This document shows, piece by piece, positions 7,971 through 14,095 of a DNA stretch of 40,490 nucleotides. The position numbers and the translations under genes were made by a program. Source of the stretch: a virus; the IMG/VR virus record IMGVR_UViG_3300009788_001437, positions 1-40,490 of that record, one strand, 5' to 3'. The notes beneath the pieces were generated by a model. That model did not search any database. It saw only the letters and a program-made list of their open reading frames with translations, and was not told the DNA's origin. The stretch's first letter is position 1, and every line of letters begins with the position of its first letter.

Positions 7971-8193
7971 AAAACTCCTTATAGTGATGGTTTTTGTGAC
8001 ATTCAACACACATCATTTTAATATTTCTGATTATATACTCTCCGCCCTTGTATCCTCTACATAGTCTATGTGGTGTAAGTATGCTTACTATTTTTCCGTC
8101 TTTTAGTGGAGTTCCTTCTTTTTTGTGACAGTCTTCGCAAGTGAAGTCTACAAATTCTCTTAGTAGTTTTATTTTTTTAGCGCTTATTCCCAT
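7963..8193 (-). CDS. HNH-like zinc protein
   Basis: 76 residues with CEDC (near 19-22), LTPHRLCRGYKGGEY, then NIKMMCVECHKNHH. The order cysteine pair, PHR, GGEY, N, CxxCH, HH matches the compact HNH fold, with histidine of PHR in the first catalytic position. Stop codon overlaps the following HNH start. It may be a nuclease in its own right or a degenerate partner; all metal ligands look present. Confidence 0.78.
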   Translation of the reverse strand: MGISAKKIKLLREFVDFTCEDCHKKEGTPLKDGKIVSILTPHRLCRGYKGGEYIIRNIKMMCVECHKNHHYKEFYG

Positions 8194-8426
8194 TGTTTCT
8201 CCTTTTTTAGAATTTGCGAATAACCAGGCTCAACTCCATGCCCACAACAAGCACTACTAACTCCTTTAATTTTACCAAGACATGCGTCGTGACCATCTTT
8301 TGTTGGCATTTTTTTGCATCTTATACACAGTCTTTCTTTTTTTATTGACTCTTTATTATCTGAATAAACCCAGCCATTTTTAGTATATTCTATTGGATGT
8401 CCACGGGAGTAAGATTTTGCAGTCAT
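8184..8426 (-). CDS. Conserved phage-type CxxC / SACCGHG protein
   Basis: 80 residues. CIRCKKMPTKDGHDACLG and GVSSACCGHGVEPGY match a small cysteine-rich protein found widely in phage genomes (usual form RPCKRCGKMPT...DACLG..PGV.SACCGHG). Four to six cysteines suggest metal binding; the function is not known. The ATG follows AGGAGG and is coupled to a 14-codon reading frame ending in ATGA. It is the first solid minus-strand gene next to the divergent plus-strand gene. Confidence 0.75.
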   Translation of the reverse strand: MTAKSYSRGHPIEYTKNGWVYSDNKESIKKERLCIRCKKMPTKDGHDACLGKIKGVSSACCGHGVEPGYSQILKKEKQWE

Positions 8427-8508
8427 TTCGACGCCTCCTGGACAATTTGCGAAAACGCATCTTTCATATTTTCATTGTAAGAGACTTTATTTTCTGGACT
8501 TTCAAAAC

Positions 8509-8547
8509 ACCACTCAAAAAAAGAAAGTGGTTTACAGCGTCGCTGTG
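8509..8547. promoter_or_regulatory. Paired inverted repeats in the divergent intergenic region
   Basis: Two perfect inverted repeats lie side by side between the divergent starts at 8426 and 8616: ACCACT...AGTGGT (8509-8532, 12-base centre) and ACAGCG-T-CGCTGT (8535-8547). The second is a compact odd palindrome of the size bound by dimeric repressors. They sit upstream of the plus-strand TATA box at 8569. An operator role is inferred from position and symmetry only. Confidence 0.5.
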
Positions 8548-8568
8548 GGGTTGTTTTTTCATATACAT

Positions 8569-8578
8569 TTAATAAGGA
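8569..8578 (+). promoter_or_regulatory. Archaeal TATA box of the plus-strand gene
   Basis: ACA followed by TTTAATAAGG on the plus strand. Transcription would start near 8598, giving an 18-base leader that contains the GGAGG site (8602-8606) before the ATG at 8616. The same TTTAATAAG type box occurs at 11435-11444 on the minus strand. Confidence 0.6.
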
Positions 8579-8615
8579 AGTTGCCTTTATAGGATTAGAA
8601 TGGAGGCAAAAAAAC

Positions 8616-9002
8616 ATGGAACAAAAAGGCAAAATAGTCGAAGACTTTGAAGCTGCAGAACAATCCCCGCAAGTATCTATTTTACAGATGGAAGATGAAT
8701 CTCGTAGTAGTATTACCCCTGCTTGGGCGATTGCTATAGCAACATCTTTTGGTTGTGAGTTTGATAAGGAAAGTGTTAGAACATCACTTGGGTATCGAGA
8801 AACTACTGAAGACCCCTCTTCTCCAAGAGTTAGTGTTAGTACACTATCAAAAGACATCTGTAAGCAACTTGGATTAACCCCTGATGAAACATTGATGGGA
8901 ACGGCTAACAGACAACACGGTGAAGGAAGTCGACACTCATTGACTACACAGGCGTGTTGCAAGATACTTCGAGAGAAGTTTGGTATGCCAAAAGAATACT
9001 GA
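8616..9002 (+). CDS. Lone plus-strand gene, unknown 128-residue protein
   Basis: The only gene on the plus strand. It has its own TATA box, a GGAGG site nine bases before the ATG, and an oligo-T run 23 bases past the stop. The protein is soluble and mixed helix/strand, with an acidic N-terminus (KIVEDFEAAEQ), a SITPAWAIAIATSFG segment and a helical C-terminus (ACCKILREKFG). Conventional amino-acid composition favours this strand over the open antisense frame. Palindromes upstream suggest a regulated gene, possibly an early regulator or anti-host factor; no family was recognised. Confidence 0.7.
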   Translation: MEQKGKIVEDFEAAEQSPQVSILQMEDESRSSITPAWAIAIATSFGCEFDKESVRTSLGYRETTEDPSSPRVSVSTLSKDICKQLGLTPDETLMGTANRQHGEGSRHSLTTQACCKILREKFGMPKEY

Positions 9003-9024
9003 TTGATTTCAGTATCATAACTTA

Positions 9025-9033
9025 TTTTTTTTT
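9025..9033 (+). terminator. Oligo-T terminator of the plus-strand gene
   Basis: Nine consecutive T residues 23 bases after the stop at 9002. Archaeal RNA polymerase terminates on such T-runs without needing a hairpin. It would stop plus-strand transcription before the convergent minus-strand gene. Confidence 0.55.
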
Positions 9034-9042
9034 GTAAAATTT

Positions 9043-9219
9043 TCATTTCTCCTCCCCTTGCGACGTATCTTTGATATTCTGGGAATCTTCTATTCTATCA
9101 TCAATCATTCTTGTAATTATCCCAAGCTTTAATGTTTCGTTTCCATCATAAAGAATATAATTTCTACCTAATATTTTCATTACAATTCTAACTTCTTTCA
9201 TAAATTCTTTCTTATCCAT
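9043..9219 (-). CDS. 58-residue hypothetical protein
   Basis: MDKKEFMKEVRIVMKILGRN, then YILYDGNETLKLG and a helical acidic tail. The sequence suggests a helix, a beta hairpin and a helix, as in small phage accessory proteins. It overlaps the next upstream gene by 8 bases and stops just before the convergent plus-strand gene. A GGGGAGGAG site and ATG follow at its stop (ATGA at 9046), opening the antisense frame discussed in the findings. Function unknown. Confidence 0.6.
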   Translation of the reverse strand: MDKKEFMKEVRIVMKILGRNYILYDGNETLKLGIITRMIDDRIEDSQNIKDTSQGEEK

Positions 9220-9490
9220 TGTTCGCCTCTTGTTTAGTATGGGAATTTCTCCAACCTTCCATAAGTCCGTTAATGAAACTTATTATTTCCTTCTGACAGC
9301 TACGACTCATATCTATCTCTGGGTCAGCTTGAAAAACATATTGCCTCCATCCACCCCTCCAATGAATAATTCCAATCTTGGAATCAAACTTCCTATTCCA
9401 TACCTCAATTTTGCATAATTTTCTTCCTTTCTCTAATGGCAATTTAATAAAGTCTAGGTGACTTGCTCCACAATAAGTTGCTCCCCCCAT
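9212..9490 (-). CDS. Phage-type conserved protein with WRQYVF motif
   Basis: 92 residues. The centre GIIHWRGGWRQYVFQADPEID followed by SCQKEIISFINGL matches a small protein common in phage genomes (usual form G.IKWY..WRQY.F.P....S..CL.DI..FI). Function is unknown in that family; beta strands followed by a helix are expected. TAATG junction with the SWIM gene upstream. Confidence 0.65.
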   Translation of the reverse strand: MGGATYCGASHLDFIKLPLEKGRKLCKIEVWNRKFDSKIGIIHWRGGWRQYVFQADPEIDMSRSCQKEIISFINGLMEGWRNSHTKQEANNG

Positions 9491-9792
9491 TATCTCTCAA
9501 CCTCCAAGTTCGCCTTATCTGCAGTTTGCGTTTGGAATCCATAGTTTATTAATAATCCAATTGATTCACGCAGGTGTTTACATGGTTCCGTTTTACCCTT
9601 TGTGACAGTGAAATCATAACAATCACATTCTGACTTTATGATTAAGTTAGTTATTGGGTCAATAGTAATCCAATTATTATATGTCTTTCTATCGAATAAA
9701 TCTTTCTTCAGTTCTTTGGAACTTTCAGATAAGTGTGTTATTTCGAATACTATGTCACCTTCTTTGTTTGTATGTTTGTTTGGTATTATCAT
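9490..9792 (-). CDS. SWIM zinc-finger protein
   Basis: 100 residues from the ATG at 9792. C56, C58, C71 and H73 give the CxC...CxH pattern of SWIM zinc fingers (CDCYDFTVTKGKTEPCKH), preceded by the usual beta strands with a conserved WITIDP. SWIM domains bind DNA or proteins. An in-frame extension to 9870 would run back through the conserved 3-prime block of the RNA element and is rejected. The start is 10 bases after that block, so translation may be controlled by the RNA. Confidence 0.8.
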   Translation of the reverse strand: MIIPNKHTNKEGDIVFEITHLSESSKELKKDLFDRKTYNNWITIDPITNLIIKSECDCYDFTVTKGKTEPCKHLRESIGLLINYGFQTQTADKANLEVER

Positions 9793-9802
9793 CTTCTTTT
9801 TA

Positions 9803-10069
9803 TTATAACTGATGTGGGCTGCGACCTGGGCAATTACCCCCAGGCCTATGGCGGAATCCCACCTAGCCATTCCTAGCTACGTTCCTGTCCCACAATGCAA
9901 CACGGCAGGATTCGAACCTGCTCTGCGCTTTACAGTTCCAAGACACCGCACTTTGAATGTCCTTCGTGTGCAATCAATGAGATGGATACTCAGTATCGAT
10001 ACCTAGTTCTCTGCTCCGGATGCCTGTCCCTAGCATTCTCAATGAATATGAATGGGGCCTTTCACCCCG
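9803..10069 (-). ncRNA. Structured RNA element 1 with tRNA-like T-arm
   Basis: Gene-free stretch of about 315 bases, visibly richer in GC than its neighbours. A likely start near 10069 begins with hairpin GGGG-tgaaagg-CCCC (10054-10068). Further hairpins: CATTC/GAATG, GATAC-tga-GTATC, and CCTGGG/CCCAGG near the 3-prime end. Three blocks are shared with element 2 at 38808-39106: 9964-9981, 9900-9924 (with a full tRNA T-arm) and 9803-9820. The last block pairs TGTGGG/CCCACA (9813-9818 with 9889-9894) just ahead of the SWIM gene. It may be a stable RNA or a cis-acting leader. Confidence 0.6.
9896..9972 (-). ncRNA. tRNA-like module of element 1
   Basis: T-arm GCAGG-TTCGAAT-CCTGC (9905-9921) is canonical. 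The flanks pair as an acceptor-like stem (TGCACACG at 9965-9972 with CGTG-T-TGCA at 9896-9904, one bulged T). Total length of 77 suits a tRNA, but no five-pair anticodon stem or GG-containing D loop can be drawn: the middle gives a single GACAT/GTGTC hairpin. Hence tRNA-like rather than a decoding tRNA. Confidence 0.55.
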
Positions 10070-10090
10070 ATGGTTTTAATAATGAAAAAA

Positions 10091-10099
10091 TTTAAATTA
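10091..10099 (-). promoter_or_regulatory. Probable TATA box of RNA element 1
   Basis: Minus-strand TAATTTAAA, centred 25 bases before the GGGG hairpin that would begin the transcript at about 10069. It lacks the AACA prefix of the other promoters, so confidence is lower. Confidence 0.4.
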
Positions 10100-10107
10100 A
10101 TGTATTA

Positions 10108-10512
10108 CTACATTGTTGTTCCGTCTAAACCTGCATTGTCAGTATCTACTTCTGCTGGTTCAGTTTGTTCTTTTGGTTTGAATACTAATCTTAAACCTTT
10201 TACAATCTCTATTGGATTGGTTCCAGGTTTTTGTGCGTCTACTTTGTTAAAAGTTATTACTGCACCGATGGCATTCTTTGGTCCTTCGGGAAATGCTTCT
10301 TGTACCGCTTGGGTATTTGTTGCATTACATCCGAATAACTTTTTAAAATCACCACGTTCTAAGTGTAAGTGTAAGACTTCTTTTGTAACGTTGTTACGAG
10401 TTTCTTCTTTTGAACTTACATTAACGATTGCATATTCGTCTGTGTCGTTTAAGACATCTACTGCCTTAAGATATTCACTACCGAATGCTGCCCAGTTATC
10501 TGTTTTTTCCAT
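10108..10512 (-). CDS. Possible single-stranded-DNA-binding / replication accessory protein
   Basis: 134 residues. Starts METKD-like with GSEYLKAVDV, then alternating strands (EYAIVNVSS, EVLHLHLE), an FGCNATN turn, GAVITF and GLRLVFKP, ending in an acidic low-complexity tail. This order matches a common phage early protein (SKYLKA.DL...K.VL.F...LNKTN...G.I.LY...GIRV) thought to be OB-like and DNA-binding; the acidic tail is typical of ssDNA-binding proteins. Own promoter at 10553 and AAGGAGGT site. Identity is a resemblance, not proven. Confidence 0.55.
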   Translation of the reverse strand: MEKTDNWAAFGSEYLKAVDVLNDTDEYAIVNVSSKEETRNNVTKEVLHLHLERGDFKKLFGCNATNTQAVQEAFPEGPKNAIGAVITFNKVDAQKPGTNPIEIVKGLRLVFKPKEQTEPAEVDTDNAGLDGTTM

Positions 10513-10552
10513 GTTAACCTCCTTTTTAGTTAGATTATTAAGGAAAACAGAC

Positions 10553-10560
10553 TATTTAAA
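10553..10560 (-). promoter_or_regulatory. Archaeal TATA box for the 10108-10512 gene
   Basis: Minus-strand AGAAACA then TTTAAATA. The predicted start near 10531 leaves a 19-base leader carrying AAGGAGGT before the ATG at 10512, so this unit is not leaderless. Confidence 0.65.
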
Positions 10561-10565
10561 TGTTT

Positions 10566-10679
10566 CTATTTAAACAATAATCGATCTTTGAATTCTTGTT
10601 GTTTCCCAACATTCCAACTGTCTGTAGGTCTTAGATACCCACAAATTCTACTAAAAATTTCACATCTAGTTCTTTTCAT
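10566..10679 (-). CDS. 37-residue NrdD C-terminus-like mini-protein
   Basis: The complete protein reads as the extreme C-terminal segment of anaerobic ribonucleotide reductase (NrdD): CEIFSRICGYLRP, then a WNVGKQQEF element and a basic end. In full NrdD this segment follows the zinc site near the glycyl-radical loop. Here it is a free-standing gene with its own ATG behind GGGAG, overlapping the phosphoesterase stop by 14 bases. Stand-alone copies of such a segment may assemble with a reductase encoded elsewhere. No NrdD body is in the window. Confidence 0.7.
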   Translation of the reverse strand: MKRTRCEIFSRICGYLRPTDSWNVGKQQEFKDRLLFK

Positions 10680-11415
10680 TATATAGTCTCCCATTAAATA
10701 CAAATTTATTTTTGATTATATTGATTGGGTACAAATTGAAGTTTCCGTTTTTGGTATCATAATACATCACTCCGAATTGATTAATCCAATTTGCGGGTCT
10801 TCCTTTTAAGTAGTCTGGTTCATGTCCACATAGACATCCAAGTGCATAAGCGATATAAGGTTTCTGCATGGCCATATTTTGCATTGCTGTTTGGGTTCCG
10901 TGTGCGTGACCGTAAGTAATATTACATCCCAAATTAGTTAAATGTTTTTGTGCGTTGTATTTATTAGTCCACATTCCATGAGTGAAATGCATGTCACCTA
11001 ACTTATACAACTTGTTCATTTTCCACCATTTGATTTTTCTGTCCTTCAATCTTAGATTTTCTCGGATTTCAATCATTCCTTCCATTTCTGGGTTTTTGTC
11101 TAAGTAACGATTTACTCTATCTTCGTGGTTTCCTTCGATGTAAGTAATTTTTTCTGTATGTTTTTGTAAGAAATCTAGCTCTCGGTTTGCGCAGTTGACT
11201 TCTTTTTTGAATCTACGACCTTCCATTGGGCGTTTTTTATCGTAGTCCCATGCGGAAAGTGAAGATATGTCCATAAAGTCTCCTAATAATATAATTTCAT
11301 GTGGTTTGAAGTCTTTGATGAATCCCTTTACAGTCAAGTAAGGTGTCGGTACACTGTCAGTTAAATGTACGTCTGGTAGTATCACTGCTCTTTTTATCAT
11401 TTTTTCTAAGTTCAT
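10666..11415 (-). CDS. Calcineurin-like metallophosphoesterase
   Basis: 249 residues with all five metal motifs: DVH (15-17), GDFMD (45-49), GNHED (95-99), the lone H146 in FTHGMW, and GHAH (169-172). The family hydrolyses phosphomonoesters, phosphodiesters or nucleotides with two metal ions; viral copies may process DNA ends or nucleotides. The ATG at 11415 has no ribosome site and lies 25 bases from a TATA box, so it is probably leaderless; an internal MIKRAVILPD start is possible. Confidence 0.92.
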   Translation of the reverse strand: MNLEKMIKRAVILPDVHLTDSVPTPYLTVKGFIKDFKPHEIILLGDFMDISSLSAWDYDKKRPMEGRRFKKEVNCANRELDFLQKHTEKITYIEGNHEDRVNRYLDKNPEMEGMIEIRENLRLKDRKIKWWKMNKLYKLGDMHFTHGMWTNKYNAQKHLTNLGCNITYGHAHGTQTAMQNMAMQKPYIAYALGCLCGHEPDYLKGRPANWINQFGVMYYDTKNGNFNLYPINIIKNKFVFNGRLYNEKN

Positions 11416-11434
11416 GTAAGTTTAATTTGTTTGT

Positions 11435-11444
11435 CTTATTAAAC
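11435..11444 (-). promoter_or_regulatory. TATA box of the phosphoesterase unit
   Basis: Minus-strand GTTTAATAAG preceded by CCCAACTCAAA, centred 25 bases before the ATG at 11415. Predicts a leaderless transcript that includes the phosphoesterase and the NrdD-like mini-gene. Confidence 0.55.
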
Positions 11445-11455
11445 TTTGAGTTGGG

Positions 11456-11713
11456 TTATATATTTACCATCCAGTAATTAGCATGATGTTTTGTGATAGG
11501 GCACCAACTCATGTGTGAGTATTTGACCAATCCTTTTTTACGTAATTCATTTGTTCTACCTGTTATACAGTTAATAGGTATATTTAAATGTTGGGAAATC
11601 ATTGAGTTAGTTGCACATTCTAATTCTTTTAGTGCGTTTAATACTAGTAACTGACGTTCACCTAATTCTGGGTTTATTTTATGATATGCTTCGAGGGTTG
11701 TGTCTTGAATCAT
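11456..11713 (-). CDS. Winged-helix protein
   Basis: 85 residues. GERQLLVLNALKEL, ATNSMISQHLN and ITGRTNELRKKGLVKY form the three helices and wing of a MarR/phage-type winged helix; CPITKHHANYW ends the wing. Phage proteins with the same ATN.EIA..L..P.N.VT.RTNELRKKGLV signature are common and act as DNA-binding accessory factors. Starts behind GGAGG with an ATGA overlap to the YopX gene. Confidence 0.8.
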   Translation of the reverse strand: MIQDTTLEAYHKINPELGERQLLVLNALKELECATNSMISQHLNIPINCITGRTNELRKKGLVKYSHMSWCPITKHHANYWMVNI

Positions 11714-12120
11714 TCTGATCCTCCGTCGCCTAACGCATGTTGTGCGTCGCTTTTTAGTAATTCTGGGTTTTCGTATGAATTACCAATTATTTCAGTACCC
11801 GCCCACCATGCTCCAATATCTAATGCTATCTGTTCTTCTTCTGTATTCTCTTTTGAACATGCTTTATTGAATAATTGATCAGACGTACAATACATAGAAA
11901 ATCCAGCCATCAAATATTTTACTTCCCAGATAACTCCATCTGCATCTTTTAAAATATCATTCTCATAAATATCTTTCCCATTCATATCTTTTACTCCAGT
12001 GAATTGCATTACTATATTATGTTCATCTTGGACAATAGTATTTCCGACTGTACCCATACAGCCCTTATAATTCATATCCTTATGAATTGTATTCCAATGT
12101 CTAAATTTCAATTCTCTCAT
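11710..12120 (-). CDS. YopX-family protein
   Basis: 136 residues with the YopX layout: MRELKFRHWNT at the N-terminus, MQFTGVKDMNGKDIYENDI in the centre and EIIGNSYENPELL at the end. YopX proteins occur in phages and are of unknown biochemical function. Starts behind GGGGAAGGTG and overlaps the zinc-ribbon stop (ATGA). Confidence 0.88.
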   Translation of the reverse strand: MRELKFRHWNTIHKDMNYKGCMGTVGNTIVQDEHNIVMQFTGVKDMNGKDIYENDILKDADGVIWEVKYLMAGFSMYCTSDQLFNKACSKENTEEEQIALDIGAWWAGTEIIGNSYENPELLKSDAQHALGDGGSE

Positions 12121-12272
12121 GCGACACCTTCCCCAACAGATACGAACTCTAATAATAATTCCATTGCCTTCAATGTGTGCTTTCTACAAAGTCTATAACT
12201 ACATTTATTATAACTTATTTCAGATTCAGTTTCTGATATTTCTATTCCGCATTTTTCACATTTATTTGCCAT
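12117..12272 (-). CDS. Small zinc-ribbon protein
   Basis: 51 residues from the ATG at 12272 (MANKCEKCGIEI), nine bases after GAGG. Two cysteine sites, CEKC and KCSYRLC-x-KH, suggest one zinc ion, followed by a helix. A 10-residue longer start at 12302 lacks a ribosome site. Function unknown. Confidence 0.65.
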   Translation of the reverse strand: MANKCEKCGIEISETESEISYNKCSYRLCRKHTLKAMELLLEFVSVGEGVA

Positions 12273-12477
12273 CTTTTTGAACCTCGTCAAATTTTCTAAC
12301 AAATTCTTTTTGTTTCTTCTCAGATTTTAATCTCATGTTGTAAATAAGTTCCCATGCTTTAGCAACTCCTGATGCTTCTTGTGGACTTATCGTAGACGTT
12401 GCCCAAAAATCTGGTTCATCCATATCTGCATACATTATTGCGTCCATCATTTCCTTTTCAATTTCATGAGTTTCCAT
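12262..12477 (-). CDS. 71-residue acidic helical protein
   Basis: METHEIEKEMMDAIMYADMDEPDFWATST, then a long helix rich in Glu and Lys. Strong GGAGGT site six bases before the ATG and overlaps on both sides support it. No family recognised; likely an early accessory protein. Confidence 0.6.
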   Translation of the reverse strand: METHEIEKEMMDAIMYADMDEPDFWATSTISPQEASGVAKAWELIYNMRLKSEKKQKEFVRKFDEVQKDGK

Positions 12478-12613
12478 CTTTACCTCCAGATTCGTCTGCC
12501 AATACAGGTGCGAAATCTTCTTCTGATTCGGGAGCTAATGCTTTTTTAGTTCGATTAGGTAATCTACTCGCTTCTTTAATATCTTTGATTGCTTTAGTTG
12601 CCGGATTATTCAT
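12464..12613 (-). CDS. 49-residue hypothetical protein
   Basis: MNNPATKAIKDIKEASRLPN, then a basic turn and an acidic Ser/Glu-rich tail. Bridges the genes at 12610 (ATGA overlap) and 12477, with AAGGTGAG before its ATG. It fills what would otherwise be the only gap in the operon. Probably disordered; function unknown. Confidence 0.6.
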   Translation of the reverse strand: MNNPATKAIKDIKEASRLPNRTKKALAPESEEDFAPVLADESGGKDGNS

Positions 12614-12852
12614 TTTCTCACCTTCTTTTTCGGATTATAAAATAAAAACTTTTTCCCACGAAACATAAAGGAATCAAGAGTTTTCTCTTTTTCTTCCGCC
12701 ATCTTTTTGTTATATATTTTATATGCTTCACCACACCAAGCGTCAAGAAAATTCATCCATCTCTCATCACGTGCCCTTTCTCCCCCTTGTTTTTTCTTTC
12801 TCTTAATTCTCAAAATTCTCAATTTCATTTTCTCCTCTTTTGTTAATTTCAT
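12610..12852 (-). CDS. 80-residue basic protein
   Basis: Very basic N-terminal helix (MKLTKEEKMKLRILRIKRKK), a tryptophan-containing centre and a basic end KKKVRK. The charge suggests nucleic-acid binding. The ATG follows the stop of the membrane protein after one base and lacks a clear ribosome site, so it depends on coupling. Confidence 0.6.
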   Translation of the reverse strand: MKLTKEEKMKLRILRIKRKKKQGGERARDERWMNFLDAWCGEAYKIYNKKMAEEKEKTLDSFMFRGKKFLFYNPKKKVRK

Positions 12853-12853
12853 A

Positions 12854-13048
12854 TTAATTATAAATCCATAAGGGGTTAAATTTACTTATTACTTTTCCGA
12901 CGACGGGGATTAACCAGTTAGTCATTGGTGTTACTAAGCAGATTCCAACGAACACTAACATCCCAATAAACTTTCGCTTATTTCTTTTCGGATTGTATAG
13001 CCTAACGCTTGGGTGTCGGTATCCGATTAATATCAACTTCTTTTTCAT
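12854..13048 (-). CDS. Small membrane protein, leaderless first gene
   Basis: 64 residues with a basic N-terminal half (residues 1-27) and hydrophobic segments from about residue 28 to 52. The ATG is 25 bases from the TATA centre and has no ribosome site. It heads the operon running down to 11456. Likely one membrane helix plus a hydrophobic tail; role unknown. Confidence 0.65.
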   Translation of the reverse strand: MKKKLILIGYRHPSVRLYNPKRNKRKFIGMLVFVGICLVTPMTNWLIPVVGKVISKFNPLWIYN

Positions 13049-13067
13049 AATTAATCAAGGTATAATA

Positions 13068-13077
13068 CCTTTATAAA
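13068..13077 (-). promoter_or_regulatory. TATA box of the 13048-11456 operon
   Basis: Minus-strand AGAAACA then TTTATAAAGG, centred 25 bases before the ATG at 13048. The start region ATACCTTGATTAAT resembles that downstream of the RNA element 2 promoter (ATACCTTAATTGATTA). Confidence 0.7.
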
Positions 13078-13081
13078 TGTT

Positions 13082-13517
13082 TCTATTTTGATTGTGCGAA
13101 CCTTTCAAATTCACAGATTATTACAACCACCGACGACAAATGTTGAAAACGGAGTATGTAGCGCTATCCCGACTACGGACTTTGGCTACAACGATGGTTT
13201 TCCAGTGATTCTGGCATACCAGTATACCTTTTCTTGGAAGTCGTCTTTAAGTAAATCTAACTTTATAATTTGCAGGGTTAATCGCCATTCTCTCTTCGTC
13301 TCCACGATTCATTGATTACTGACTAGTATCTTCATACCGATTCACAAACAACCCCACATTTTGTTCGGATGGAGGATAATCCTACGACTTAAATCCCCCA
13401 ATATTTGTGTCGACCATAACTGACATGACACTGTTTGTTTCACTCCCGTAACCCGCCAGATTGCCTATCTGGATTTATCGCATAATTCCCAAACTCGGTT
13501 TGGTTGAATCAGAGGCA
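13082..13517 (-). ncRNA. Candidate structured RNA element 3
   Basis: About 435 bases without a convincing gene, richer in GC than its surroundings, between a strong promoter (13538-13547) and the next one (13068). Perfect hairpins on the minus strand: CCAAAC-cga-GTTTGG (13489-13503), CCAGAT-aggca-ATCTGG (13456-13472), CTGG-tatg-CCAG and a GTAGC/GCTAC stem. The first hairpin begins about 14 bases after the predicted start, as in elements 1 and 2. It lacks their T-arm. A 39-codon GTG frame (13186-13305) exists but has no ribosome site. A replication origin or control region is an alternative. Confidence 0.45.
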
Positions 13518-13537
13518 CAGATTATTAAATAAAACAC

Positions 13538-13547
13538 TATTTATAAA
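13538..13547 (-). promoter_or_regulatory. TATA box ahead of RNA element 3
   Basis: Minus-strand AATCTCAACA then TTTATAAATA. Full match to the promoter family, but no coding gene follows within 350 bases. The 77 bases between it and the stop at 13625 show nothing recognisable. Confidence 0.65.
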
Positions 13548-13624
13548 TGTTGAGATTAAGATTCCTTTGGTAACGATGTGGATTCAACGACTGCTGAGTT
13601 AAAGAGTGGCAGTTACTCCAAGAC

Positions 13625-14071
13625 TTAATCTATTTTAACTTCAGTATCTTCATCATCTTCAAAGGTTACTGAAACATCGTATGTCTGTTTCTCTGACTTT
13701 TCGCCTTCTTCATCAAATCGAAGTTTGATCTTAAAGCCCACAATAGTTTTATCGTCGTCGTATGTTACAGAATAATCATCATATATTCTACTCACTTCGA
13801 TTTCGTCAAAATCGTATGTGCCTATAACGTCAACATCATTTCCAGCTTCATCTTCTTCGTCTTCGACTGCAATTAAGAAAGCATCTACTGCTAAACTTAA
13901 CAAATCTGGTGCTGGTACTTCTACCAACTTTTCGACGGAGACATTAACTGGAACTTCAACTATCTTATCTTCGTATACTGTTTCAGTGTCAGCTGGGCTA
14001 ACTACATAACCACCTACAAAACCGATTAATAAAGCCCATATAACAAACATAGTTACAATTGTATTTTCCAT
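13625..14071 (-). CDS. Membrane-anchored acidic protein
   Basis: 148 residues. One N-terminal membrane helix (residues about 5-24, VTMFVIWALLIGFVGGYVV) without a cleavage motif, then an extremely acidic region with beta repeats (TYDFDEIEVSRIYDDYSV, GFKIKLRFDEE). The acidic domain should lie outside the cell or envelope. Strong GGAGG site. May act at the host membrane during adsorption exclusion or exit; inferred only. Confidence 0.65.
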   Translation of the reverse strand: MENTIVTMFVIWALLIGFVGGYVVSPADTETVYEDKIVEVPVNVSVEKLVEVPAPDLLSLAVDAFLIAVEDEEDEAGNDVDVIGTYDFDEIEVSRIYDDYSVTYDDDKTIVGFKIKLRFDEEGEKSEKQTYDVSVTFEDDEDTEVKID

Positions 14072-14095
14072 TTTTTGTCCTCCATTTTATTTAGA

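Noticed and set aside
8423-9046. 207-codon minus-strand frame as a coding gene
   Set aside because: Its translation is Ser/Cys-rich and looks like antisense of the plus-strand gene, which has promoter, ribosome site and terminator. The good start at 9046 is kept as a finding.
9793-9870. N-terminal extension of the SWIM protein
   Set aside because: It would translate the conserved 3-prime block of RNA element 1, which is conserved as RNA with element 2.
9896-9972. Canonical tRNA gene
   Set aside because: T-arm is perfect but no anticodon stem or standard D arm can be drawn; the same is true of 38930-39027.
10565-10574. Second TATA box GTTTAAATAG upstream of 10553
   Set aside because: It is the end of the NrdD-like coding sequence (TTT AAA TAG), so the match is probably accidental.
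13186-13305. 39-codon GTG frame inside RNA element 3
   Set aside because: Composition is protein-like, but it has no ribosome site, no coupling and crosses predicted stems; left as an alternative only.
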